A DNA stretch of 64,000 nucleotides from Planctomycetota bacterium (GTDB taxonomy: Bacteria; Planctomycetota; PLA2; JAEUHO01), in NCBI GenBank assembly GCA_020851795.1, contig JADZCA010000046.1, positions 1 to 64,000 of the forward strand, given 5' to 3'. Below the pieces are notes generated by a model. The model did no database searches and had not been told where the DNA came from. It saw only the letters and a program-made list of their open reading frames with translations. This document shows positions 41,853 through 51,446 of this stretch, one piece after another (the first letter of the stretch is position 1; each line of letters begins with the position of its first letter). The position numbers and the translations under genes are program-made.

Positions 41853-43410
41853 GCTCGATCTCGGAACGCCCCGTCGCGCCGCGCTCGCGGCGGCGCTCGC
41901 GATCGCCGTCGTGCTCGGGGCCGTCGCGGGGCCCGCCGTCGCGGACCCGCCGACGGTGGAGGCCGCCGAAGCGGCGCTCGCCCACGGCGACGCCCCCGCG
42001 GCCCTCGCCGCGTTCCGCGCGCTGGCCGCCACGCCGGAAGGGGCGGAGGACCCCCGCGTGCTCGCCGGCCTCGGCGCCGCGCTCGTGCGCACCGGCGACC
42101 CGCGTGCGGCGCTCGACCCCGTGGGCGGGGCCGTGCGGCGTCGCGGCAACGCCGGCGACCGCGCGCTGTACGCCGAGGCGCTGCTCGCCGTGGCGAAGGA
42201 GAACGCCGCGCGGGGCCCGCGGTCGGGCCTCGACGTGATGCCCTACCTCCGCGACGCCGTCACGCAGGGCGAGGCGGCCAAGGACGCGACGGCGGCCGAG
42301 GCGGCGCGGCTCGCACGCGCGGTGGGCGAGGCGCGTTGGATGCTCGGCGACGCCAAGGGCGCGCGGGACGCGCTCGCGCACCCGGGGCTCGTGGGGGACG
42401 CCGAGGCGCAGGACCTGCTCGCGCGCGCGTGCTTCGGCGTCGGCGACTTCGCGCAGGCGGCGACGGCGTGGGAGCGGGCGGGGAGCCGCCGCGGCGTGGC
42501 GGCGGCGCGCGCGGCGGGTCGCGACGAACGGGCGGTCGCCGACTTCGCCGCGCTGGTGCTCGAGAGCCCGACCGACCTCGCGCTCGTCGACGACGCCATC
42601 GGCGCCGCCGTGTGGGTCGGCAAGCCCGAGGCGCTCGACACCGCGCTGGCGGCGGCCCCGGGTGCGGCGACGTCGCCGGCCGTGCTGCGCGCCCGGGGCC
42701 GTCTCGCCGAGCGCGCGGGCCGCCTCGACGACGCGGTCGCGCGCTACCGCGAGGCCCGCGCCGCCGCCCCCGACGACGTCGAGCTCGTGGCCGACCTCGC
42801 GCGCGCCCGGCTGCGCGCCGCGCCCGAGGACGCCGCCGCCGTGGAGGAGGCGACCGCGTGGTTCCTCGAGGTGCTCGCGCGCAACCCCGCGGACTCGTGG
42901 GCGCGCCAGGGCCTCGAGTACGTCGCGCGCCGCGACACCGACGCGGCGCCGAAGGCGTGGCCCGACACGCTGCGCCTGACGCGTGCGGTGCGCATCTTCG
43001 GCGCGCTCGCGCAGGCCGACCCCGCCGACGCCGTCGCGTGGGCGAACCTCGGCACCGCCCTGCGCAACGCGGGCGACGCGAAGGGCGCCGTCGAGGCGCT
43101 CGACCGCGCCGTCGAGGCGAACCCCTACGACGGGAGCCTGCAGAACGACCGCGGCATCGCCCTGCTGGCCCGCGGCGACCGCGCGGCGGCGCGCGCCGCC
43201 TTCGACCGGGCCGCGGCGCTCGACCCGACCGCGACGGCCCCGCACCAGAACGCGGCCCGCCTCGCGCGCCTCGACGGCGACGTCGCGGGCGCCCGGGCCC
43301 ACCTCGCCGCCGCGATCACCGTGTCGCGCTCGGTCGGCGGGCACCCGATGCTCTACCGCGCGATGCTCGACCGCGTCTGGCGGGAGGCCGGTCCCGCGGC
43401 CGGCCGCTGA
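41839..43410 (+). CDS. Exported TPR-repeat protein
   Basis: 523 residues. Signal region ALAIAVVLGAVAGPAVADPP. TPR units include AVAWANLGTALRNAGDAKGAV, LQNDRGIALLARGDRAAARAAF and APHQNAARLARLDGDVAGARAH. Start GTG 41839, 14 bases inside the previous gene. Last gene of the coupled run; probably a periplasmic scaffold. Confidence 0.8.
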   Translation: MVLPRLDLGTPRRAALAAALAIAVVLGAVAGPAVADPPTVEAAEAALAHGDAPAALAAFRALAATPEGAEDPRVLAGLGAALVRTGDPRAALDPVGGAVRRRGNAGDRALYAEALLAVAKENAARGPRSGLDVMPYLRDAVTQGEAAKDATAAEAARLARAVGEARWMLGDAKGARDALAHPGLVGDAEAQDLLARACFGVGDFAQAATAWERAGSRRGVAAARAAGRDERAVADFAALVLESPTDLALVDDAIGAAVWVGKPEALDTALAAAPGAATSPAVLRARGRLAERAGRLDDAVARYREARAAAPDDVELVADLARARLRAAPEDAAAVEEATAWFLEVLARNPADSWARQGLEYVARRDTDAAPKAWPDTLRLTRAVRIFGALAQADPADAVAWANLGTALRNAGDAKGAVEALDRAVEANPYDGSLQNDRGIALLARGDRAAARAAFDRAAALDPTATAPHQNAARLARLDGDVAGARAHLAAAITVSRSVGGHPMLYRAMLDRVWREAGPAAGR

Positions 43411-43452
43411 CCGAGGGCGAGAGGACCCTCCCGCCGGAGCCGGGGGCCGGGG

Positions 43453-43458
43453 TAGGAT
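43453..43458 (+). promoter_or_regulatory. -10 element for secreted hydrolase-like gene
   Basis: TAGGAT, 61 nt before ATG 43520, so this gene has a leader and uses the GGAG at about 10 nt. Confidence 0.35.
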
Positions 43459-43519
43459 CGGGCGCCCGGGGCCGTGGCTCCGGACACCCGCCCGAGCCGC
43501 CGTCTGCCGGAGATCCTCG

Positions 43520-45196
43520 ATGGGTCCGTCGCTCCGCCCCGTCCGCGCCGTCTCGACGCTCGCCGTGCTCGCCACGCTGGCCGGCCTCGCCGCGCCGTCG
43601 CCGACGTCCTGCCGGGCCGAGGACGCGCCGCCCGCGGCGCCGCCGGCCCCCGAGGCGCCCAAGCACCGGCCGCTCGACCCCAAGGAGAAGGAGCGGCTGC
43701 TCCCCGTCCTGCGCGGGTACTTCGATCTCGACTCCTCCGACTCGTTCAAGTACCGCCTGCAGGCGATCGGCGAGCTGCGCAAGCTCAAGGAGACCGGTCT
43801 CGACCTCCTCGCCGACCGCGAGGCTCTCCTCAAGGCGGTCTACGGGGCGCGGCACTTCCAGCCCTACTTCGAGAAGAAGCTGATCGCACGCGAGGACAAG
43901 AACTCCGAGATCCTCTACGACGCGTCCGCCAACGTCGTCAACGTCTCGTGGGAGGACCGCCGGCTCTCGATCGCGCTCCCCGCCGGGTACATGGAGCTCG
44001 CCAAGGGCAAGAAGCTCTGGGGCGTCGAGCCCTTCCCCGCGATCGTGACGCTGCACGAGCTCGAGGACTTCCAGGACGCCAAGGGCACGCGCAAGTTCCC
44101 GGGCGCCGAGGTGATCAAGCGCCGCTGGGACCGCAAGACGAACAAGCTGCTCGACTCGTGGTTCGTGTACGCGCCGGTGGCGACCCGCGCCCAGTTCGTC
44201 GTGGACGGCAAGGTGCAGCCCGCCCGCGTCCCGCTCGCCGAGTTCTGGCGCCGCTACCACGTGGACTTCGACCGCCTCGTGCTCGACGGCGGCGCGGACG
44301 CGCTCGCGTTCGCCGTCTCGCAGCCGTCGTTCTACGCGGGGCTCATCCTGCGCACGCGCGAGGCCACGCTGCCGAGCAAGGAGCTCGTGCGCAACCTCTC
44401 GTCGCTCCCGATCTACGTGATGGCGTCCAACGAGTGCCCGATCGCCGACCTGCTGCGGTCGGGCAACCTCTCGCCCGACAAGATCACCTACGGCGGGCCC
44501 GAGGGGCTCGCCGAGTGGCTCGCCAAGCTCCCGCGCCGCACGCCGCCCAAGTCATTCGAGTGGACGTACCGCGACGACTCGCACGGCTTCGCGCACTACG
44601 TCAACGTGGAGCAGGTGGACCCCGGCACCGACCTCGCCACCCTCAAGGTCGAGGCGGTGGACACGAAGGACGACCCCAACACCCTGCGGATCGCCTCGAA
44701 GGGCGTGCGCGGGATCACGGTCTTCCTCTCCGACGCGATCCTCGACCTCGACCGCCCGGTGCGCCTCGTCGTCAACGGGCAGCCGGTCAAGGAAGTCCGC
44801 ATCCCGACGCAGCGCCAGCCCGAGGGCCGCCCGGTCGCGATGCCGGCGAAGTTCGAGCGGACGCTCGACGACACCTTCGATAACCAGTTCCAGATCTCGA
44901 CGCGCGCGTCGCAGTACTACGGCTGGATCTGGCCCGTCGTCCTGCCCAAGATCGCGGTGCGCGGGGACGCGTCGTCGGAGCCCGACCTCAAGGACGTGGA
45001 CCCGCAGGTCCAGGCCGAGGCCGACAAGTACTTCGCCAAGGCGCAGGAGAAGGAGACGGGCGGCGACCTCGCCAAGGCGCTCGAGCTCTACCGCAAGGCG
45101 GTCGCGGCCGGCCTCTCCAGCGTGAAGGCGAAGGCCGAGGCGAAGGTCAAGGAGCTCGAGGGCAAGGTCGGCGAGACGCCCGGCGGCGACAAGTAG
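43520..45196 (+). CDS. Secreted alpha/beta-hydrolase-like protein, possibly inactive
   Basis: 558 residues with a signal peptide (LAVLATLAGLAAPSPTSCRA). The middle fits a planctomycete PHB-depolymerase/peptidase-like family: FDRLVLDGGADALAFAV at the nucleophile elbow, LPIYVMASNEC, and DDSHGFAHY at the histidine. A tail with ITVFLSDAILDLDRPVRLVV and NGQPVKE follows. The usual GxSxG is replaced by DGGAD, so I see no nucleophile. The last 50 residues are TPR-like and charged. Confidence 0.6.
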   Translation: MGPSLRPVRAVSTLAVLATLAGLAAPSPTSCRAEDAPPAAPPAPEAPKHRPLDPKEKERLLPVLRGYFDLDSSDSFKYRLQAIGELRKLKETGLDLLADREALLKAVYGARHFQPYFEKKLIAREDKNSEILYDASANVVNVSWEDRRLSIALPAGYMELAKGKKLWGVEPFPAIVTLHELEDFQDAKGTRKFPGAEVIKRRWDRKTNKLLDSWFVYAPVATRAQFVVDGKVQPARVPLAEFWRRYHVDFDRLVLDGGADALAFAVSQPSFYAGLILRTREATLPSKELVRNLSSLPIYVMASNECPIADLLRSGNLSPDKITYGGPEGLAEWLAKLPRRTPPKSFEWTYRDDSHGFAHYVNVEQVDPGTDLATLKVEAVDTKDDPNTLRIASKGVRGITVFLSDAILDLDRPVRLVVNGQPVKEVRIPTQRQPEGRPVAMPAKFERTLDDTFDNQFQISTRASQYYGWIWPVVLPKIAVRGDASSEPDLKDVDPQVQAEADKYFAKAQEKETGGDLAKALELYRKAVAAGLSSVKAKAEAKVKELEGKVGETPGGDK

Positions 45197-45208
45197 GCGG
45201 CGCGACCC

Positions 45209-47578
45209 GTGGGGGCCTCCTGCGTGCCCGGCTCGCGCGGGGCCCTCGCCGCCGACGGCGTGGTCGCCGGCCTCCTCGGTGCGGCGGGCCTCGTCGTCGA
45301 GATCGCGCTGGTCCGCGCGGCCGCGCCCCGCTTCGGCCAAGGCACGCACGTCTGGGCCAACGCGGTCGGCGTCGTGCTCTTCGCGCTCGCGCTCGGCGGC
45401 GCGGTGGGGGGGCGGTGGGCGCGGCGCGACCCGCGGGGCGTCGCCGTCGTGCCCGCGCTGCTGCTCGCGGCCGCGTGGCTCGCGGTCGCCGCGCGCAAGG
45501 TGCCCGAGCTCGCGGCGGCGCTCGTGCCCCCCGACGTCTCGGTGGACCGACCGCTGCCGCTCTCGTTCTGGGGCAGCCTCGCGCTGACGGCGATCGTGTC
45601 CGGCCCCCCGCTCGTCGTGCTGGGCGCGGTGCCTCCGGTGCTGGTGCGCCGCGCGGCGGCCGAGCCGGGTCGCGCCACCGCGGTCGTGGCCGCGTCGGGG
45701 ACGCTGGGGGGGCTGCTCGGTTGCGCGTTCACGGGCTCGCTGCTCGTGCCGGCATTCGGCGCGCTGGGAGCGCTCACGGTGGCCGTGGGCGCCGTCGCGC
45801 TCGCGGCGGTGGTCGCGAGCGCGACGGCGACCTCGACGCTCCGACCCGAGCGCGTCGAGACGTCCGTCTCGACGGACGCGCGCGCCGACGCGGGCCCGTC
45901 GCCGCTCGCGCGGGCGGCGGGCCTCGCGGTCGCGGCGCTGGTCGGGGTCGCGGTGACGACCGCCGAGTTCACCGCGTTCCGCGCGCTCGCACCGGTCTGC
46001 GGCGGGACGCACCGCGACGTGACCGCCGCGATCGCCGCGGTCCTGCTCGCGCTGGCCGCGGGGAACGCCGTGGGGGGGCGCATGCGCTCCCCCGCCGCCG
46101 ACCGCAGGACGGTCACCGCGGCGCTCTTCGTGGCGGCGGTCGTCCTCGCGTTCGCGCCGCGCGTGACGCGCGAGGTCGCCCGCGGGGCCGGCGCGTTCGT
46201 CGGCGCGCTCGCCGGGTTCGGCGTCGCCGTCGGCGCGCTCGGCGTCGCGTCGCCGGTGCTCGTGCGCGCCCGCGCACGCGCCACCGACGCGGGCCGCGCC
46301 GCGGGCGTGGTGTTCGCCGTCGGGACGGTCGCGAGCCTCGTCGGCTGCTACGCGACCCCGCTGTGGTGGCTGCCCGACCTCGGCGTCTCGGGCACGGCGA
46401 CGCTCGCCGCAGGGGCCGCCCTCGCCGCCGCCGGCGCGTGGGTCGCGCTCCGCGGGGAACGCGGCGACGACGCCGCGGCGGGCCTCGCGCCGGGCACACC
46501 GATCAGCCGCGCCGACGCCCGCGCGCCCGACGCGGGCCCCGGCCGCCGACGCTCGCGTGCGCAGCGGCTCGGGACCGCGTCGTTCGCCGTCGCCGTGGTG
46601 GTGACGAGCGTGTGCACCCCCGCCCGCCCGCTGCGCGTGGACCCCGGCCAGCTCGTCGAGGTCGAGACGGCCTACCAGACCGTGCGCGTGATCGAGCTCG
46701 ACGAGCGCGTCCCCGTGCCGGGCAAGGTCCCGCTGCTCGGGACCGAGCGCGACGTGCGCACGCGCTTCCTGCGCTTCGACGAGGACGCGACCTCCTACCA
46801 GAGCGTGCGCCTCCTCGACGCCGACCCGTCGATCCTCACGGCGGGCCGCTACTACGAGCACCTGGCGCTCGGCGCGTGGTTCTCCGACGCGCCTTGGGCG
46901 CGCGGGAGCGGCGCGCCTCGCGTGCTCATCGTGGGCTACGCGGGCGGCACGCTGCACCGCGTGCTCGCCGCGGTCGCGCCCGCCGACGGGCCGGCGCCCG
47001 ACGTCACCGGCGTCGAGCTCGACCCCGCGGTGGTGCGGCTCTCGCGCGAGCACCTCGGCGAGCTCCCGTCCCCGCTGCGGCTCTTCGAGGGCGAGGACGG
47101 GCGCACCGTGGTGGACCGCCTGCCCGCCGACGCCCGCTTCGACCTCATCCTCGTGGACGCGTACCAGCGGACGCAGTACGTGCCGTTCCAGCTCTCCAGC
47201 CGCGAGTTCTTCTCGGCCTGCGCGCGTCACCTCGCGCCCGGCGGCGCGATCGGGCTCAACGTGAACACGCCGTCCGGGCTCGGGGGCGGGCTGGCGGCCG
47301 CGCTCGCCGCGACGATGGCCGACGCCGTGGGGCCGCGCGGCGGCGTGTGGTGCGTGCCCAACGCGCAGTACAGCACCAACGCCGCGATCTGGGCCCGGCG
47401 CGAGGCGGCGCCGCCGCGCGTCGCGGGCACGGTGCCCGAGCGGCTCGCCACCGCGACCTTCACGCTCGAGCGCTTCCTCGTGCGCGCCCCGGCGGGCGGG
47501 ACGGTGCTCACCGACGACCGCGCCCCGGTCGAGCGGCTCTCCGACGCGGCGCTGCTGCCGCTCGAGGAGGCCCGATGA
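45209..47578 (+). CDS. Membrane-bound spermidine synthase-like protein
   Basis: 789 residues. The first 430 residues form about twelve membrane helices; the last 300 form a SAM-fold domain: VLIVGYAGGTLHRVLAAV, GVELDPAVVRLS, FDLILVDAYQ and CARHLAPGGAIGLNVN. This is the SpeE-like N-terminal-transporter fusion common in bacteria. The motif has YAGGT where spermidine synthase has GGGDG, and the aminopropyl substrate residues are not certain, so polyamine activity is unproven. GTG 45209; overlaps the next gene (ATGA). Confidence 0.75.
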   Translation: MGASCVPGSRGALAADGVVAGLLGAAGLVVEIALVRAAAPRFGQGTHVWANAVGVVLFALALGGAVGGRWARRDPRGVAVVPALLLAAAWLAVAARKVPELAAALVPPDVSVDRPLPLSFWGSLALTAIVSGPPLVVLGAVPPVLVRRAAAEPGRATAVVAASGTLGGLLGCAFTGSLLVPAFGALGALTVAVGAVALAAVVASATATSTLRPERVETSVSTDARADAGPSPLARAAGLAVAALVGVAVTTAEFTAFRALAPVCGGTHRDVTAAIAAVLLALAAGNAVGGRMRSPAADRRTVTAALFVAAVVLAFAPRVTREVARGAGAFVGALAGFGVAVGALGVASPVLVRARARATDAGRAAGVVFAVGTVASLVGCYATPLWWLPDLGVSGTATLAAGAALAAAGAWVALRGERGDDAAAGLAPGTPISRADARAPDAGPGRRRSRAQRLGTASFAVAVVVTSVCTPARPLRVDPGQLVEVETAYQTVRVIELDERVPVPGKVPLLGTERDVRTRFLRFDEDATSYQSVRLLDADPSILTAGRYYEHLALGAWFSDAPWARGSGAPRVLIVGYAGGTLHRVLAAVAPADGPAPDVTGVELDPAVVRLSREHLGELPSPLRLFEGEDGRTVVDRLPADARFDLILVDAYQRTQYVPFQLSSREFFSACARHLAPGGAIGLNVNTPSGLGGGLAAALAATMADAVGPRGGVWCVPNAQYSTNAAIWARREAAPPRVAGTVPERLATATFTLERFLVRAPAGGTVLTDDRAPVERLSDAALLPLEEAR

Positions 47579-48291
47579 GCGTTCCGGCACCGAGGCGCTC
47601 CGCCCGGGCGCGCGTCGTCGTGGCCACGGCGCTCGTGGCCGCGCTGGGCGCGATCGTCGCGGCGCCCGCGACGGCGGGGCCGGTCTCCGAGGCCGCGCGG
47701 CGTCGGGCCGAGGACGCGTTCGTCGCCGGTCGGCCGGAGGACCTCGACGCGATCCTCGGCACCGGCACGACGCCCGCGGACCTCGAGCCCATCGTGGTCC
47801 GCGACGCGGTGTGGCGCCCGCTGCCCGCCGGGTCGCTGCCGGAGGCGCCCGAGGACGACGGCTCGTTGTCCGCCCGACGCATCCGCTGGTGCCTCGAGGC
47901 GCACGCGGCGGGACGCACGATCTCGTCGGACTACCCCCGCGCGCGTCCCGGCGAGACCGACCCGTACCCGCGGCTGACGGCCTTGGTGCTCGACCGCGCG
48001 CGGCGCGAGGAGCGCGGGCCGACGGGGCTCCCCGACGCGTCGCCGATCGCCGCCGTGGACGACGAGACGCTGCGCTGGTTCGTCCAGTGGTTCTACCGGC
48101 CGGCGTTCGACCCGACGCACCGCGCGCCCGACGAGGCCGAGCGGGCCGACCGCGCCCGTACCGCGGAGGTCGCGGCCCGCAACCGCACGCTCGCGCTCGC
48201 CTCGGTGGGGGGGCTGTGCCTCCTCTGCGTCGCGGCCGGATGGGGGCTCTCGCGTCGGCGCAAGACACCCCCGGCGCCGACCGATCCCTAG
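47575..48291 (+). CDS. Exported membrane-anchored protein, unknown function
   Basis: 238 residues. Signal ARVVVATALVAALGAIVAAP, a soluble region (FVQWFYRPAFDPTH), and a C-terminal helix (LALASVGGLCLLCVAAGWGL) with a basic end. It probably has its soluble part outside the inner membrane. Translationally coupled to the spermidine-synthase-like gene. No family recognised. Confidence 0.65.
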   Translation: MSVPAPRRSARARVVVATALVAALGAIVAAPATAGPVSEAARRRAEDAFVAGRPEDLDAILGTGTTPADLEPIVVRDAVWRPLPAGSLPEAPEDDGSLSARRIRWCLEAHAAGRTISSDYPRARPGETDPYPRLTALVLDRARREERGPTGLPDASPIAAVDDETLRWFVQWFYRPAFDPTHRAPDEAERADRARTAEVAARNRTLALASVGGLCLLCVAAGWGLSRRRKTPPAPTDP

Positions 48292-48376
48292 GGAAGCGGC
48301 CGGGCTCCGTCCCGGTCGTGCTCCCCCGCCGGTGCCGTCCGACGAGGCGAGGATCCTCCGGACCCCGAGGTGGCTC

Positions 48377-48577
48377 GTGCGAACGGTGTCGTGCTGCGCC
48401 GCGCTCGCCGTGCTCGTGCTGGCGGGCTGCTCCTCGTCGCCGGAGCCGGCCTCGAGCTACCGCTACTCGACGGCGCCTCGTTCGGTGGCTCGGTCCTCGG
48501 CGCCGCTGCCGCCGCCGCAGCGACGAGTGCTCGCCTCGCCGCCGCCGATCATCCTGCCGCCGCGTCCCTCGACCTGA
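48377..48577 (+). CDS. Small proline-rich lipoprotein
   Basis: 66 residues from GTG 48377, with GAGG 6 nt upstream. Lipobox LAVLVLAGC then SSSPEPASS and a proline-rich tail (ILPPRPST). An in-frame GTG at 48332 would add 15 residues without improving the signal. No family recognised. Confidence 0.5.
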   Translation: MRTVSCCAALAVLVLAGCSSSPEPASSYRYSTAPRSVARSSAPLPPPQRRVLASPPPIILPPRPST

Positions 48578-49209
48578 GGCCGCAAGTCCTGCACGGTGCC
48601 GGGCGCACCGTCCCAGCCTCCGTCGACGAACGTGTTTCCGGTGGACTACCGCGCGACGTCGCGGGTCCGCTGACGAGCGCGGCGGTCCGGGATCCTTCCC
48701 GAGCCCGGCGTAGCCTCCGTGGCGTTCGACCGGGCGCCGGAGTCTCCACCGCCGGAGCCGGCGAGCCCTTGGCGAGGCGCCCGGAGACCGCACCCGTCCG
48801 CGCCGCGGTGAGCCGTATCGCACGCCGCGGGGACTCACCGACGGTCCCGCCCGGCGCGGTCGTCGTGGCCTCGGCGTCGCGTCCGTAGTCCGAGGCCATC
48901 CGCAGCCCGCATTCTCAGACACGACGGGCCGTCCGCGGCCCGTAGAACAACATAAGATCAATTATCGGACGTAATGGACCGGCGAAGCCTGGAGCGATCC
49001 ACGGTCAAATGGCGAGGTCTACGACGGCAGTCCGGCGTCACGCAAGCCGCTTCCAGCGCTGACGGGCGCACGGATGCGCGCCGCGACGCCCGCCGGATCT
49101 CGCCGTTCGATGGGCGTCCCGGCGGCGATTCGCACGCGCGCGAACCATGTCGTCTGTGCGATCATCGCGGCGGGCGGGCTCACGATCGGGACGTACGCGG
49201 GAGGTCGGC
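48578..49209. other. Long gap with AT-rich patch and hairpin
   Basis: The longest gene-free stretch (632 bases). It has a perfect 8-base hairpin at 48924-48943 (ACGGGCCG-tccg-CGGCCCGT) directly followed by an AT-rich patch at 48944-48966 (AGAACAACATAAGATCAATT), the lowest-GC run in the window. No T-run follows the hairpin. The rest shows nothing I recognise. Confidence 0.5.
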
Positions 49210-51348
49210 ATGCGGGCGTCCGCATCGGACCGGGAGCGGCGCGCCGTCGGCGCTTGCACGCTCGGAGTTGCGCTGGGCGCCGTCCTCGCCGCCTGCGGCG
49301 GGGGTGGCGCAGGCGGCGGCGACGCACCGCCTCCGTCCGTGGTCGCCGTCCGATTCGTCGGCCCCCACGGCGACCCGACCGACGCGATCAACCCGCGTTT
49401 CGTGCCGCGCAACGCGTGGCTCGAGCTCGAGTTCAACACGGCGCTCGCCGCCGCGACGGTCGCCGACCCGGCCGTCCAGGTGCGATTCGGCCCGTACTTC
49501 GACGCGACAACCCGCGGGACCTTCCACGTCGACGGGCGTCGCGTGCTGTTCGACCCGACGATGCTCGGACCGAACCCGCGCCCGCTCGGATGGGACCCGT
49601 CCCTCGAGCACGAGATCCGGGTCCCGTCGGGCGTTCCGACCGGCGTGATGGTGCGCAACACGGACGGCGACCCGCCGGTGACGACGTTCTCGATGAAGTT
49701 CACGACCACCGACACGTGGCTCCCCGACGACAAGGCACCGCGGCTCGTGGCGACGCACGTACTGCCGGCCGCCCTCCCGACGGGCGAGATCGACAGCGGG
49801 GCCCGCTTCGTCCTGACGTTCGACGAGCCCATGAACCCCATGGCGCTGGCCGGTCTCGTCTCGCCGCACGCGCCCGACACAGCCGACGGCGTCGAACTGC
49901 GGTATCTCGACGTCCCGACGGACGGATCGCTCGCCGAGCAGGTCGTGCCGGTGTCGCTGGCGATCGACCCGACCTGCACGATCGTCACCGTCACGCCCCG
50001 ATGGGCGTTGGGCGACACACCGCGGCGCCTGCGCCTCTCGACGCTGCAGGGCCTGCGCGACCTCGCCGGCAACCGGGTGGATCCGCAGCCGGTGGGGACG
50101 TGGACGACGCTGGGCAACGGCGCGAGAGCCCCCACCGCGTTCCTCGGCGAATCGTTCACGAGCTCGGACGACCGGGATGCCGCGGCGACCTCGGCCACGT
50201 GGTACCTCGGCGAGGTGGCCTCGCCGACGGTCACGACGCGCACCGTGTACGTACGTGGCGCGTCCTCGGCCAACGCCGACGTCGTGACGCAGCTCCCCGG
50301 CGCGTACTTCGTGTCGCCGGCGCCGCTGATCGGGCTCGACCTCGCCGGGCTCGTTCCGCCCGCCTCCGCAGGTCGCCGCGTGCAGCTGCTCTTCCCGGGC
50401 GCCGAGATCGGCGCGCGCGGCACGGTCGTCGGCGTCGGGTGGGGACCGGACCGCAACGCGACGTTCGCGGCCACCTATCCCGAGCTCGTCATCGAGCTCG
50501 CGTACGGCGCGGCCCCCACCTTGGCCTCGTCGTCGGTCGTGGCCAACGTCCGCGGCTCGCCCGTCGAGGTCTACCGTGGCAGCTACGCCGTGGCCCAGGC
50601 CGCCAACGTCGGGGACTCCGCCCCGGCGATCGTGCCCGAGACCGGGACGCCCGCCGGGTGGGCGCCGCTCTACGCGTACCGTGGGTTCGTGCCCTACCCG
50701 ACGATCGCGCCGACGTTCGAGTGGGACCCGCGCCCCGAGGGGCCCGGCGGCCCGACGCCGTCGCTCGTCCTCGACGTCCGCGCGCGTGCCGGCAACACGT
50801 GGCAGGACGTCCGCTCCTACTACGAGGGGCCGCTCGCCGTGGCGTTGGCACTCCCGCAGAACCCCCGTCGCATGCTCACGACGTTTACGGGGTTCCTCGC
50901 CGACCCGGCGAACACGCTGGCGGTCTCGAACCCCGACCCCGTGGTGCAGGACACCTCGTTCACGATCGCGTCCAACGTGACGGTGGCGACGTCGCGCTTC
51001 TACACGCCCGCCGCGACCGACCCCGCCGGGAACGTGTACCCGGCGCCTCGCTCCACGGCGACGACGCTCGGCACGTCGTCGAACTACGACGCGCTCGAGC
51101 TCCTGTCGGCGGACGTGCCGACCGGCACGTCCGTCGCGGTCGAGTACCAGGCCGCGAGCGCGCTCGTCGCCGACGGGACCCGCACGACGGCCGACCCCGC
51201 CGCGCCCTCGACCCCGTGGACGACGCGGGTGGACGACTGCGACGGGTACCCGTACGTGCGGTGGCGGCTGACGCTGCGCGCGGATCCGCTCACCGGCGTG
51301 CGGCCGCACGTCGACGCGGTGGTGCTGCCGGTCCGATTGCGCCCGTGA
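49210..51348 (+). CDS. Lipoprotein with Ig-like (SbsA/Big_5) domains
   Basis: 712 residues. ATG 49210 has GGAGG 6 nt upstream. Lipobox LGAVLAAC then GGGGAGGG. At least two bacterial Ig-like domains of Big_5 type are visible (RNAWLELEFNTAL, GARFVLTFDEPMNP with the typical FDEPM). The long C-terminal beta-rich part is unassigned. Probably surface-exposed. The stretch before this gene is unusually long and less GC-rich. Confidence 0.75.
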   Translation: MRASASDRERRAVGACTLGVALGAVLAACGGGGAGGGDAPPPSVVAVRFVGPHGDPTDAINPRFVPRNAWLELEFNTALAAATVADPAVQVRFGPYFDATTRGTFHVDGRRVLFDPTMLGPNPRPLGWDPSLEHEIRVPSGVPTGVMVRNTDGDPPVTTFSMKFTTTDTWLPDDKAPRLVATHVLPAALPTGEIDSGARFVLTFDEPMNPMALAGLVSPHAPDTADGVELRYLDVPTDGSLAEQVVPVSLAIDPTCTIVTVTPRWALGDTPRRLRLSTLQGLRDLAGNRVDPQPVGTWTTLGNGARAPTAFLGESFTSSDDRDAAATSATWYLGEVASPTVTTRTVYVRGASSANADVVTQLPGAYFVSPAPLIGLDLAGLVPPASAGRRVQLLFPGAEIGARGTVVGVGWGPDRNATFAATYPELVIELAYGAAPTLASSSVVANVRGSPVEVYRGSYAVAQAANVGDSAPAIVPETGTPAGWAPLYAYRGFVPYPTIAPTFEWDPRPEGPGGPTPSLVLDVRARAGNTWQDVRSYYEGPLAVALALPQNPRRMLTTFTGFLADPANTLAVSNPDPVVQDTSFTIASNVTVATSRFYTPAATDPAGNVYPAPRSTATTLGTSSNYDALELLSADVPTGTSVAVEYQAASALVADGTRTTADPAAPSTPWTTRVDDCDGYPYVRWRLTLRADPLTGVRPHVDAVVLPVRLRP

Positions 51349-51417
51349 GGCGGCCCGCCCACGGACGGTGCTCCCCGCGGAGAGCCCCGTGACGGAGAGC
51401 GGGCTCGTCGGGCTCCG

Positions 51418-51441
51418 CGCCCCGGCGCGAGCGCCGGGGCG
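51418..51441. terminator. GC hairpin in convergent gap
   Basis: An 11-base perfect stem, CGCCCCGGCGC/GCGCCGGGGCG, with a 2-base centre. It lies between the convergent ends 51348 and 51447, so it may end both transcripts. There is no T-run. Confidence 0.5.
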
Positions 51442-51446
51442 TCGGG

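Noticed and set aside
44552..48961. Minus-strand open frame of over 1,400 codons
   Set aside because: Low-complexity Arg-rich translation antisense to several genes with clear signal peptides and SAM motifs.
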